Positions 1-4,652 of a stretch of 5,399 nucleotides of DNA are shown here, piece by piece. The first letter of the stretch is position 1; each line of letters begins with the position of its first letter. The stretch comes from CF-161 sp035638495. GTDB taxonomy: Bacteria; Chloroflexota; Dormibacteria; Dormibacterales; Dormibacteraceae. Location of the stretch: NCBI GenBank assembly GCA_035638495.1, contig DASQZW010000019.1, positions 1 to 5,399 of the forward strand, in the 5' to 3' direction. Under the pieces are notes generated by a model. It was not told where the DNA came from and did not search any database. It worked only from the letters and a program-made list of their open reading frames with translations. Made by a program: the position numbers and the translations under genes.

Positions 1-235
1 CGCCGCACCGGCTGCGCGCGCGCCGCTGGGTCGGATCCATCCCCAACAGGAGGGCGCGACCCGCGGTCGGCTTGCGGAGGCCGAGCATCAGGCTGATCGC
101 CGTGGTCTTCCCGGCGCCGTTGGGCCCGAGCATCGCGATCAGCTCCCCCTGGGGGATCGCGAGGTTCACGCCCTTCAGCGCCTGCACCGAGCCATAGCTC
201 TTGTGAGCGTCGATGAGCTCGACAGCGGGTTCCAT
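1..235 (-). CDS. ABC transporter ATP-binding protein, N-terminal part (gene cut by window edge)
   Basis: Reading the minus strand from the ATG at 235-233 gives 78 residues before the window ends. Seen: an A-loop aromatic (Tyr14, in a KSYGSVQAL context), a complete Walker A motif GPNGAGKTT at residues 37-45, and the following helix and loop AISLMLGLRKPTAG, as in drug- or multidrug-exporter (CcmA/DrrA-like) ATPases. The Q-loop, signature motif and Walker B lie outside the window. By family knowledge, this subunit hydrolyses ATP at the cytoplasmic face and pairs with a separate ABC-2 type permease, whose gene would be expected further left. The gene is divergent from a DesK-type kinase gene, a common arrangement when the two-component system controls the transporter. 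No clear Shine-Dalgarno is present; a TACGCT -10 ends 10 nt before the ATG, so the message may have almost no leader. The substrate cannot be told from this part. Confidence 0.93.
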   Translation of the reverse strand, partial: MEPAVELIDAHKSYGSVQALKGVNLAIPQGELIAMLGPNGAGKTTAISLMLGLRKPTAGRALLLGMDPTQRRARSRCG

Positions 236-245
236 GACGCGGTCC

Positions 246-251
246 AGCGTA
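246..251 (-). promoter_or_regulatory. Possible -10 box of the ABC ATPase gene
   Basis: The minus strand reads TACGCT, fitting the actinobacterial TANNNT pattern, with a G just before it. It ends 10 nt before the ATG, so transcription would begin only about 3-4 nt upstream of the start codon. No good -35 hexamer is seen at 16-18 bp. The 12-mer GTACGCTGGACC covering this box recurs exactly at 2157-2168. Confidence 0.4.
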
Positions 252-299
252 CGAATCCGGCCGTGATGGGCACCAGTCGCGGACGTCGGGATTTGCGGG

Positions 300-311
300 T
301 GACATCCGTCA
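300..311. promoter_or_regulatory. Palindrome TGAC-N4-GTCA, possible response-regulator operator
   Basis: TGACATCCGTCA has perfect 4-bp inverted arms around ATCC and is flanked by direct copies of TTGCGG (293-298 and 312-317). Its layout resembles the TGAC-N4-GTCA type of site that I recall for DesR-like regulators; this is from memory and unverified. Its centre (305.5) is nearly equidistant from the two predicted -10 boxes (centres 248.5 and 361.5). An inverted repeat with 4-bp arms is not rare by chance, so the support comes from position and motif type. Confidence 0.4.
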
Positions 312-358
312 TTGCGGAAAGGCGAGCACCGTCACTTCCCCGGCCGGCCCCGCGGACG

Positions 359-364
359 TAGGCT
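359..364 (+). promoter_or_regulatory. Possible -10 box of the kinase-regulator operon
   Basis: TAGGCT preceded by G fits TANNNT. A start site 6-7 nt downstream would fall at about 370-371, inside the first codons of the ATG at 366. This would favour the in-frame ATG at 375 as the real start, with a leader of 3-5 nt. No convincing -35 element is seen. Confidence 0.35.
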
Positions 365-365
365 C

Positions 366-1508
366 ATGGTTGACATGGACGACTACGGGCGGCGCGGCCG
401 CCGGTGGGGCCTGTTCTTCGCCTGCGGGTACCTGCTGTACCTGGTCCCGGCCATGTACCAGCAGCTCACGGCGCGGGGACCGATCGCGCCGCGTGCGCTG
501 GTGCTGGCTGCGCTGGTGCTCTTCATCGCCGTCTATGTCTGGTACTGGCTGCACCACGCGTTCGACGCTCGGCTGCCCCGGCAGACGGTCGTCCTGCTCA
601 TCGGGCTGTGCGCCATCGCGGCCGGCATGTCGGTGCACGACTGGGGCTGGATCGCACTCTTCACCTACTGCACGGTGGTCGCCGGCGCGTCGAGCTGGGA
701 GCGGCGCTCGGCGCTCGCGCTGGTGGTCGGGGTGCTGGTCCTGGCTCTGGCGGTCGCGCTGTCCACGCACGCCCCGCTGGACACCTGGCCCTACATCCTG
801 GGCGGGGCGGCGCTCGGAGGCCTGTCGATGCTCGGGATCGGCTACCTGATCGAGACCACCGTCCAGCTGCGGCAGGCCCGCGAGGAGGTGGGCCGGCTGG
901 CGGTCGCCGAGGAGCGGCTCCGATTCGCCCGTGACCTGCACGACCTGCTCGGCCACAGCCTGTCGGTGATCGTCCTCAAGTCCGAGCTGGCCGGCAGGCT
1001 CGGCGACGCCGATCCGGAGCGTGCGGCGAACGAGATCCGCGACGTGGAGCGCGTCGCCCGAGAGGCCCTGCGCGAGGTGCGCGAGGCGGTCGCCGGGTAC
1101 CGCCAGCTCGGTCTGAGCCAGGAGCTGGAGAGCGCCCGGGCGACCCTCGGAGCGGCCGGCATCGAGACGCGGCTGCAGGCGCTCGCGGGCGGGCTGCCCA
1201 CCCCGGTCGACAGCACCCTGGCCTGGGCGCTGCGGGAGGGCGTCACCAACGTGATCCGGCACAGCCGCGCCGCGCACGCGGAGATCCGCGTGGTCCGTGG
1301 GGACGACCACGTGGACCTGGAGCTGCTGGACGACGGCGTCGGCTGCGAGGGGTGCGACCAGGGCAACGGCCTTCGCGGACTGCGCGAGCGCGTATCGGCC
1401 CGGGACGGCACCTTGATCGCGGGACCGCGGCCTGAGGGCGGCTTCCGGCTCGCGGTGAGCCTGCCGCTTCGCGAGACGCCGATGCCGGTGAGAGCGGCGG
1501 CGCCGTGA
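366..1508 (+). CDS. DesK/NarL-type membrane sensor histidine kinase (HisKA_3)
   Basis: The 380-residue product has an N-terminal membrane domain with about five or six hydrophobic segments (near residues 13-30, 43-62, 73-90, 94-108, 115-133 and 143-161) and no sizeable extracellular domain. A short linker helix (about 165-183) leads to a HisKA_3 dimerisation domain, with phosphoacceptor His192 in RDLHDLLGHS. The HATPase_c domain follows: N-box EGVTNVIRHS (291-300, Asn295), G1 box DDGVG (322-326) and G2 box GNGLRGL (333-339). The ATP lid is short, as usual in this family. It should autophosphorylate and pass phosphate to the regulator encoded next, with which it overlaps by 4 bp. Such kinases sense membrane state or envelope-active compounds; the signal here is unknown. 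ATG 366 was chosen because it directly precedes the basic stretch and first membrane segment. ATG 375 is a good alternative; TTG 312 is less likely since it overlaps the palindrome. A Cys327-x-x-Cys330 pair between the G1 and G2 boxes is unusual. Confidence 0.93.
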   Translation: MVDMDDYGRRGRRWGLFFACGYLLYLVPAMYQQLTARGPIAPRALVLAALVLFIAVYVWYWLHHAFDARLPRQTVVLLIGLCAIAAGMSVHDWGWIALFTYCTVVAGASSWERRSALALVVGVLVLALAVALSTHAPLDTWPYILGGAALGGLSMLGIGYLIETTVQLRQAREEVGRLAVAEERLRFARDLHDLLGHSLSVIVLKSELAGRLGDADPERAANEIRDVERVAREALREVREAVAGYRQLGLSQELESARATLGAAGIETRLQALAGGLPTPVDSTLAWALREGVTNVIRHSRAAHAEIRVVRGDDHVDLELLDDGVGCEGCDQGNGLRGLRERVSARDGTLIAGPRPEGGFRLAVSLPLRETPMPVRAAAP

Positions 1509-2110
1509 TCCGGGTCCTGCTCGCTGAGGACCAGGAGCTGGTCCGCGGCGCGATGGCCGCACTCCTGTCGCTCGAGCCGGACATCGACGTCGTGGCGCAG
1601 GTCGGCCGCGGCGACGAGGTGCTCCCGGCCGCGATGGCGTCCAGCGCGCACGTGGCGCTGCTCGACATCGAGATGCCGGGCGGCGACGGGATCGCCGCGG
1701 CGGCGCAGCTGCGGTCGCGGCGTCCCGAGTGCCGGGTGCTCATCCTCACGACCTTCGGACGTCCGGGCTACCTGCGCCGCGCGATGGCGGCGGGCGCGAG
1801 CGGGTTCATGCTCAAGGACGCGCCGGCCTCCGACCTGGCGGTGGCCATCCGGCGCACGATGGCCGGAGAGCGCGTGGTCGACCCGCAGCTTGCGGCGCAG
1901 GCGCTCACGGAGGGCGACACACCGCTGTCGAGCCGCGAGACGGAGGTGCTCGCGGCCTCGGCCGACGGCTCCAGCGTGGCGCTGGTGGCCCGGCGCCTGT
2001 TCCTGTCCGAGGGCACCGTTCGCAACCACCTGTCCTCGGCCATCCAGAAGCTGAACGCGCGCAACCGCGCCGAGGCGGCCCGCATCGCCGAGGAGAAGGG
2101 CTGGCTGTAG
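1505..2110 (+). CDS. DesR-like LuxR/NarL-family response regulator
   Basis: The protein has 201 residues. The receiver domain (about 1-120) shows the acidic pair Glu8-Asp9, phosphoacceptor Asp54 in LLDIEMPGGDG, Thr82 in ILTTF and Lys104 in FMLKDAP, so it looks fully functional. A LuxR-type helix-turn-helix follows (about 138-195), with LSSRETEVL (141-149) and the recognition region LSEGTVRNHLSSAIQKLNARNR (split here as 167-178 and 179-188). The closing EAARIAEEKGWL is typical of DesR-type regulators. The GTG start at 1505 overlaps the kinase stop codon (GTGA), indicating translational coupling and a cognate pair. By family knowledge, phosphorylation promotes dimerisation and binding to an inverted repeat near the controlled transporter; the palindrome at 300-311 is the best local candidate. 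Direct control of the divergent ABC genes is inference. Confidence 0.95.
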   Translation: MIRVLLAEDQELVRGAMAALLSLEPDIDVVAQVGRGDEVLPAAMASSAHVALLDIEMPGGDGIAAAAQLRSRRPECRVLILTTFGRPGYLRRAMAAGASGFMLKDAPASDLAVAIRRTMAGERVVDPQLAAQALTEGDTPLSSRETEVLAASADGSSVALVARRLFLSEGTVRNHLSSAIQKLNARNRAEAARIAEEKGWL

Positions 2111-2157
2111 CGCGCACCCGGATCGCGCACGGGGAACGCACGCCTGTCAGGTCCGTG

Positions 2158-2163
2158 TACGCT
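2158..2163 (+). promoter_or_regulatory. Possible -10 box for the GNAT gene
   Basis: TACGCT preceded by G lies in the 110-bp gap after the regulator gene. A start near 2169-2170 would give a leader of about 50 nt before the ATG at 2221. No clear -35 is seen; GGAAC at 2133-2137 is the only ECF-like element, and no matching ECF -10 was found. The gap holds no small gene that I can support. A direct repeat CGCGCAC (2111-2117 and 2124-2130) just after the stop codon forms no clear terminator. Confidence 0.3.
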
Positions 2164-2220
2164 GGACCCACTTGGCCGGCCGCACCTCGCCCACCCCCAA
2201 CGTCTGAGCGCCGCCGACGC

Positions 2221-3123
2221 ATGGTATCCATAGAGCCGCACCGGGACCTCCACCTCGACCAGCTCCAGCGACTCGTCAACTGCCACCTCGCGGGGGTGGT
2301 GCCGGGGTGGCGCCTCCCAGCCGCCGTGCTCGCCGGGAGCCTGCGTGCGCAGCCGGGCGACCCCGACTTCGACCTCTGGGTCGCGGAGCGGCACACTCTC
2401 TGCGCGGTCGAGGAGGATCGGCTGCTCGGCGCCGCGCATGTCCTGCGCTACACGACCGGGACCGCGGTCGGGGCCGGCTACCGCGGGACGGCGGAGCTGG
2501 CCTGGCTGCTGTTCTGGCCCGAGGCCGAGTCCGCCGCCCACGCGCTCATCGACGCGGCCCGAGACCTCGTATCGTCCTGGGGACCCACCCGCGTGTACGC
2601 GTGCGACACCTCGCTCCCGGTGCCGGTCGTGAGCGGCGTGCCGGAGAGCTGGCCCCACGTGTCCGCGGCGCTGATCCGCGCTGGCTTCGAGGCCATCGCC
2701 GTGCACGAGCAGGTGCTGTACGGAGGCCGGCTGCCGGAGGCGGGCACGCCCGCCCCGCCCGTGCGTGGACTGGCGGTGCGTGCCGTCGCCGACGAGCCGG
2801 GGCAGCGGTTCCTGGCCGAGCTCGACGGCGCCGAGATCGGCTTCCTGGAGTGGTCGCCGGACCTCTCGTGCGGCGGCAGCCTGCCGGCACTGGCCGGCTG
2901 GGCCGAGCTGTGCGCGCTCCGGATCCGGGAGGAGTGGCGGGGCAGGGGCGCCGGCGAGTGGCTGGTGCGCCGAACCGTGCCGTTCCTGCGCATGGTCGGC
3001 GTCAGCCGGGTCGTCATCGCGCTGGCGGCGGGGCAGGAGGAGTCGGGCGCCGGACGGTTCTGCAGGCGGCTCGGCTGGGAGCCTGTCGTCCGCCTGGAGC
3101 AGGGCTGGTCCGCCGGGGTGTGA
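2221..3123 (+). CDS. Tandem GNAT-family N-acetyltransferase
   Basis: The 300-residue protein is about twice the length of a single GNAT domain. The C-terminal half (about 183-295) carries the acetyl-CoA pyrophosphate-binding motif A as R-G-R-G-A-G at 240-245, within REEWRGRGAGEWLVRR. A motif B-like segment, GRFCRRLGWEPV, follows at 278-289. The N-terminal half (about 1-170) looks like a second, degenerate copy: a strand pair CAVEEDRLLGAAHVLRY (61-77), a long helix near 102-120 and SAALIRAGFE (148-157) resembling motif B, but no RxxGxG/A. The N half may serve substrate binding or dimer contacts. The acetyl acceptor cannot be predicted. ATG 2221 was chosen although no clear Shine-Dalgarno precedes it: upstream in-frame codons read into the regulator gene, and GTG 2155 overlaps the predicted -10. 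The 110-bp gap argues for a separate transcription unit. The family call is firm; the substrate is unknown. Confidence 0.85.
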   Translation: MVSIEPHRDLHLDQLQRLVNCHLAGVVPGWRLPAAVLAGSLRAQPGDPDFDLWVAERHTLCAVEEDRLLGAAHVLRYTTGTAVGAGYRGTAELAWLLFWPEAESAAHALIDAARDLVSSWGPTRVYACDTSLPVPVVSGVPESWPHVSAALIRAGFEAIAVHEQVLYGGRLPEAGTPAPPVRGLAVRAVADEPGQRFLAELDGAEIGFLEWSPDLSCGGSLPALAGWAELCALRIREEWRGRGAGEWLVRRTVPFLRMVGVSRVVIALAAGQEESGAGRFCRRLGWEPVVRLEQGWSAGV

Positions 3124-3127
3124 CGTC

Positions 3128-3141
3128 CGCCGGGTTCGGCG
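3128..3141 (+). other. Small hairpin after the GNAT stop codon
   Basis: CGCCG-GGTT-CGGCG makes a 5-bp GC stem with a four-base loop, starting 5 bp after the stop codon. No T tract follows. It also falls in the spacer of the predicted hydrolase promoter, so it may be a weak transcript end, an operator-like element or chance. Confidence 0.25.
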
Positions 3142-3144
3142 CAA

Positions 3145-3150
3145 CATAGT
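3145..3150 (+). promoter_or_regulatory. Possible -10 box for a leaderless hydrolase message
   Basis: CATAGT is the least GC-rich hexamer in the 32-bp gap and ends 5 nt before the ATG at 3156. Transcription could therefore begin at or next to the start codon, which lacks a Shine-Dalgarno. A weak GTGACG-type -35 (3120-3125) lies 19 bp upstream. Confidence 0.4.
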
Positions 3151-3155
3151 CGTCC

Positions 3156-3914
3156 ATGTGCTACTCCGACGACGCTCGACCGCCGCTGCCGCCCATCGGC
3201 GGCGCCGCCGCCGAACAGGGCGACATTCACCTGACGGCTGCTGACGGCAACCGCCTCATGGCCTACTTCGCGCGGGCCGCGGAGCCGACCGGGGCCGGGA
3301 TGGTGATCCTGCCGGACGTGCGCGGGCTCCACAGCTTCTACAAGGAACTTGCGCAGCGCTTCGCGGAGGCCGGCATCGACGCGGTCGCGATCGACTACTT
3401 CGGGCGCACGGCCGGCGACGGCGGCCGGGACGAGGAGTGGGACTTCCGCTCGCACGTGCAGCAGACGACGCCGGAGGGCATCAACGCGGACGTGCGCGCC
3501 GCGGTCGAGTTCCTCCGCTCGGGCCAGATGGGCGACGTGCGATCAGTGTTCACGGTCGGCTTCTGCTTCGGAGGCGCCCAGTCGTGGCGGCAGTCGGCCG
3601 GCGGCCACGGCCTGGCCGGCAGCATCGGCTTCTACGGCGTGCCGGCTCGGGTCCGGGACGTGATGCCGAGCATGGAGGCGCCCCTGCTGCTGCTCGTGGC
3701 TGGAGCCGACTTCACGCCGCCGGAGGAGTTCGAGAAGTTCGACACCGAGCTGACGGCGGCCGGCGTCCGGCACCGGATGGTGACCTACGAGGGCGCCCCC
3801 CACTCGTTCTTCGACCGCACGTTCGCCGAGCACGCGTCCGCGTGCGACGACTCGTGGCGCCAGATCCTCGCCTTCGTCAAGGAGGAGTCGGGAGCCACCA
3901 GGCAAGCAGTCTGA
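3156..3914 (+). CDS. Dienelactone hydrolase family protein (alpha/beta hydrolase)
   Basis: The 252-residue cytoplasmic protein shows no signal peptide or membrane segment. The catalytic triad of the family is visible: nucleophile Cys137 in the elbow GFCFGG (135-140), Asp185 in VAGADFTP, and His216 in APHSFFDR. The core fold segments GMVILPDVRGL (48-58) and AGIDAVAIDYFGR (72-84) are also typical. In classical carboxymethylenebutenolidase (ClcD) a Glu activates the cysteine; at that place this protein has Asp54 (LPDVRGL), as I recall for many uncharacterised relatives, so activity on dienelactone itself is uncertain. Length matches the family (about 230-260). No aromatic-ring catabolic genes are nearby, so a role in chloroaromatic breakdown is not supported. 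It starts 32 bp after the GNAT gene and probably has its own leaderless promoter. Its last 38 bp overlap the 3' end of the convergent AraC-type gene. Confidence 0.92.
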   Translation: MCYSDDARPPLPPIGGAAAEQGDIHLTAADGNRLMAYFARAAEPTGAGMVILPDVRGLHSFYKELAQRFAEAGIDAVAIDYFGRTAGDGGRDEEWDFRSHVQQTTPEGINADVRAAVEFLRSGQMGDVRSVFTVGFCFGGAQSWRQSAGGHGLAGSIGFYGVPARVRDVMPSMEAPLLLLVAGADFTPPEEFEKFDTELTAAGVRHRMVTYEGAPHSFFDRTFAEHASACDDSWRQILAFVKEESGATRQAV

Positions 3915-4617
3915 CCGGGCTCAGGCCGGCCAGCCGCTGACACTCGCGTGTCATGTGGGCCTGGTCCGCGTAGCCGGCCGCCAGCGCCAGGTCGGCAAGC
4001 GATCCGCGGTGCCGCGCCGCCAGCGCCAGCAGGCGCTGGAGGCGCAGCACCCGCCGCAGCACCGCGGGCCCGTAACCGAACCGCTCCTCGACCCGCCGGC
4101 GCAGCTGGCGGTGGCCGAGGTGCAGCTCGGCGCCCAGCCGGTCCAGGCCCGCCCTCCCGCGCGCCCAGGCCAGGGTCGCGCGCCGCACATCCCCGTCGCG
4201 CGCCGCGGCGGCCGTGGCCAGGATCTGCGCCTGGAGCTCACGCAGCATGGCCCCGACCGAGCCGGTGGCGTCGGATTCCGCCAGCCCGCGGGCGGTCGCG
4301 TCGCCCCAGATCGCGCCCAGCTCGGGCTGGGCATCCCGCAGCTCGTCCGCCGCGACGCCCAGGACGTCGGGCGCGCGCCCGGGCCGGAACCGTGCTCCGA
4401 CCAGGATCCCGCCCGCTCCGAGAACGGCCAGCACCGGGCCGGTGTCGGGCCCGGCGATGTTCGGCGAGTGGCCCGCTTGCCAGACGATGTCGATGCAGGC
4501 GTCGGGCAGCACCCGCTGTTGAAGCGAGGGCTCGTCGGCCCCGACGGCCTGGTACCAGACGCAGCTCAGATGCTCGCGCAGACCCGGGATCGGCTCGAGC
4601 TCCCGATACTGGCCCAT
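3877..4617 (-). CDS. AraC-family transcriptional regulator with DUF6597-type N-terminal domain
   Basis: The 246-residue protein has an N-terminal domain (about 1-110) resembling the DUF6597 sensor domain of AraC-type regulators. Hallmarks are REHLSCVWYQ (14-23), RVLPDACIDIVW (35-46), and a later FRPGRAPDVLGVAADEL segment (77-93). The C-terminal AraC domain (about 155-240) contains two helix-turn-helix units. The first is LDRLGAELHLGHRQLRRRVEE (split here as 158-170 and 171-178), followed by the linker FGYGPAVLRRVLRLQR. The second is SLADLALAAGYADQAHMTRE (206-225), and GLSPVRLL closes the domain. The ligand is unknown. ATG 4617 is preferred over longer upstream reading because the DUF6597-like sequence begins there and a TACGCT -10 ends exactly 7 nt before it, giving a leaderless message; a longer reading would cross the divergent gene. 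It could regulate itself, the divergent regulator or the hydrolase; none is shown by sequence. Confidence 0.92.
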   Translation of the reverse strand: MGQYRELEPIPGLREHLSCVWYQAVGADEPSLQQRVLPDACIDIVWQAGHSPNIAGPDTGPVLAVLGAGGILVGARFRPGRAPDVLGVAADELRDAQPELGAIWGDATARGLAESDATGSVGAMLRELQAQILATAAAARDGDVRRATLAWARGRAGLDRLGAELHLGHRQLRRRVEERFGYGPAVLRRVLRLQRLLALAARHRGSLADLALAAGYADQAHMTRECQRLAGLSPVRLLAWWLPTPP

Positions 4618-4624
4618 GTCCAAC

Positions 4625-4630
4625 AGCGTA
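4625..4630 (-). promoter_or_regulatory. Possible -10 box for a leaderless AraC-type regulator message
   Basis: The minus strand reads TACGCT preceded by G, then 7 nt, then the ATG. This is the spacing expected if transcription begins at the start codon. No Shine-Dalgarno is present. Confidence 0.5.
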
Positions 4631-4640
4631 CTGCCCGCCG

Positions 4641-4646
4641 TAGAGT
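4641..4646 (+). promoter_or_regulatory. Possible -10 box for a leaderless PucR-type regulator message
   Basis: TAGAGT preceded by G, then six bases, then ATG at 4653, fits a leaderless actinobacterial start. A weak -35 candidate, TGTCCA (4617-4622), lies 18 bp upstream and overlaps the opposite gene's start codon. There is no Shine-Dalgarno. Confidence 0.5.
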
Positions 4647-4652
4647 GCCAGC

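Larger units (their letters stand above)
236..365. promoter_or_regulatory. Divergent control region between the ABC ATPase gene and the kinase gene
   Basis: This 130-bp stretch separates two divergent start codons and contains no credible gene. It carries a -10-like TACGCT for the leftward gene (246-251, minus strand), a TAGGCT for the rightward gene (359-364), and the palindrome TGACATCCGTCA (300-311) between them. Both -35 regions are weak, as is usual where an activator is needed. It is the natural place for the adjacent response regulator to act; that is inference. Confidence 0.6.
4618..4652. promoter_or_regulatory. Compact divergent promoter region between two regulator genes
   Basis: Only 35 bp separate the AraC-type ATG (minus) from the PucR-type ATG (plus). 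Both -10 boxes fit inside, and each -35 region must reach into or past the other promoter. CATGTC occurs as a direct repeat at both ends (4615-4620 and 4652-4657), each overlapping a start codon. There is no room for two independent promoters, so mutual interference is likely (inference). Confidence 0.55.

Noticed and set aside
309..1562. A 417-codon open frame antisense to the kinase gene
   Set aside because: Its product is low-complexity, rich in Arg, Ala, Gln and Pro, with no recognisable domain. Long antisense open frames are expected in GC-rich genes with biased third positions.
2111..2150. Possible rho-independent terminator after the response regulator
   Set aside because: Only short GCGC pairings and a direct repeat are present, with no stable stem and no T tract.
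1729..2220. Possible 164-residue N-terminal extension of the GNAT protein
   Set aside because: The frame is open but overlaps the response regulator gene almost completely, and the residues are shadow-like. The ATG at 2221 starts the recognisable protein.
1768..3147. A 459-codon antisense open frame, and another at 842-2029, over the regulator and GNAT genes
   Set aside because: They are compositional shadows of well-supported plus-strand genes. The products show no motifs and span two unrelated genes.
3978..4029. 13-bp direct repeat CCGCCAGCGCCAG (3978-3990 and 4017-4029)
   Set aside because: It lies inside the AraC-type gene and encodes two Leu-Ala-Leu-Ala-Ala stretches in its helices; codon bias explains it.
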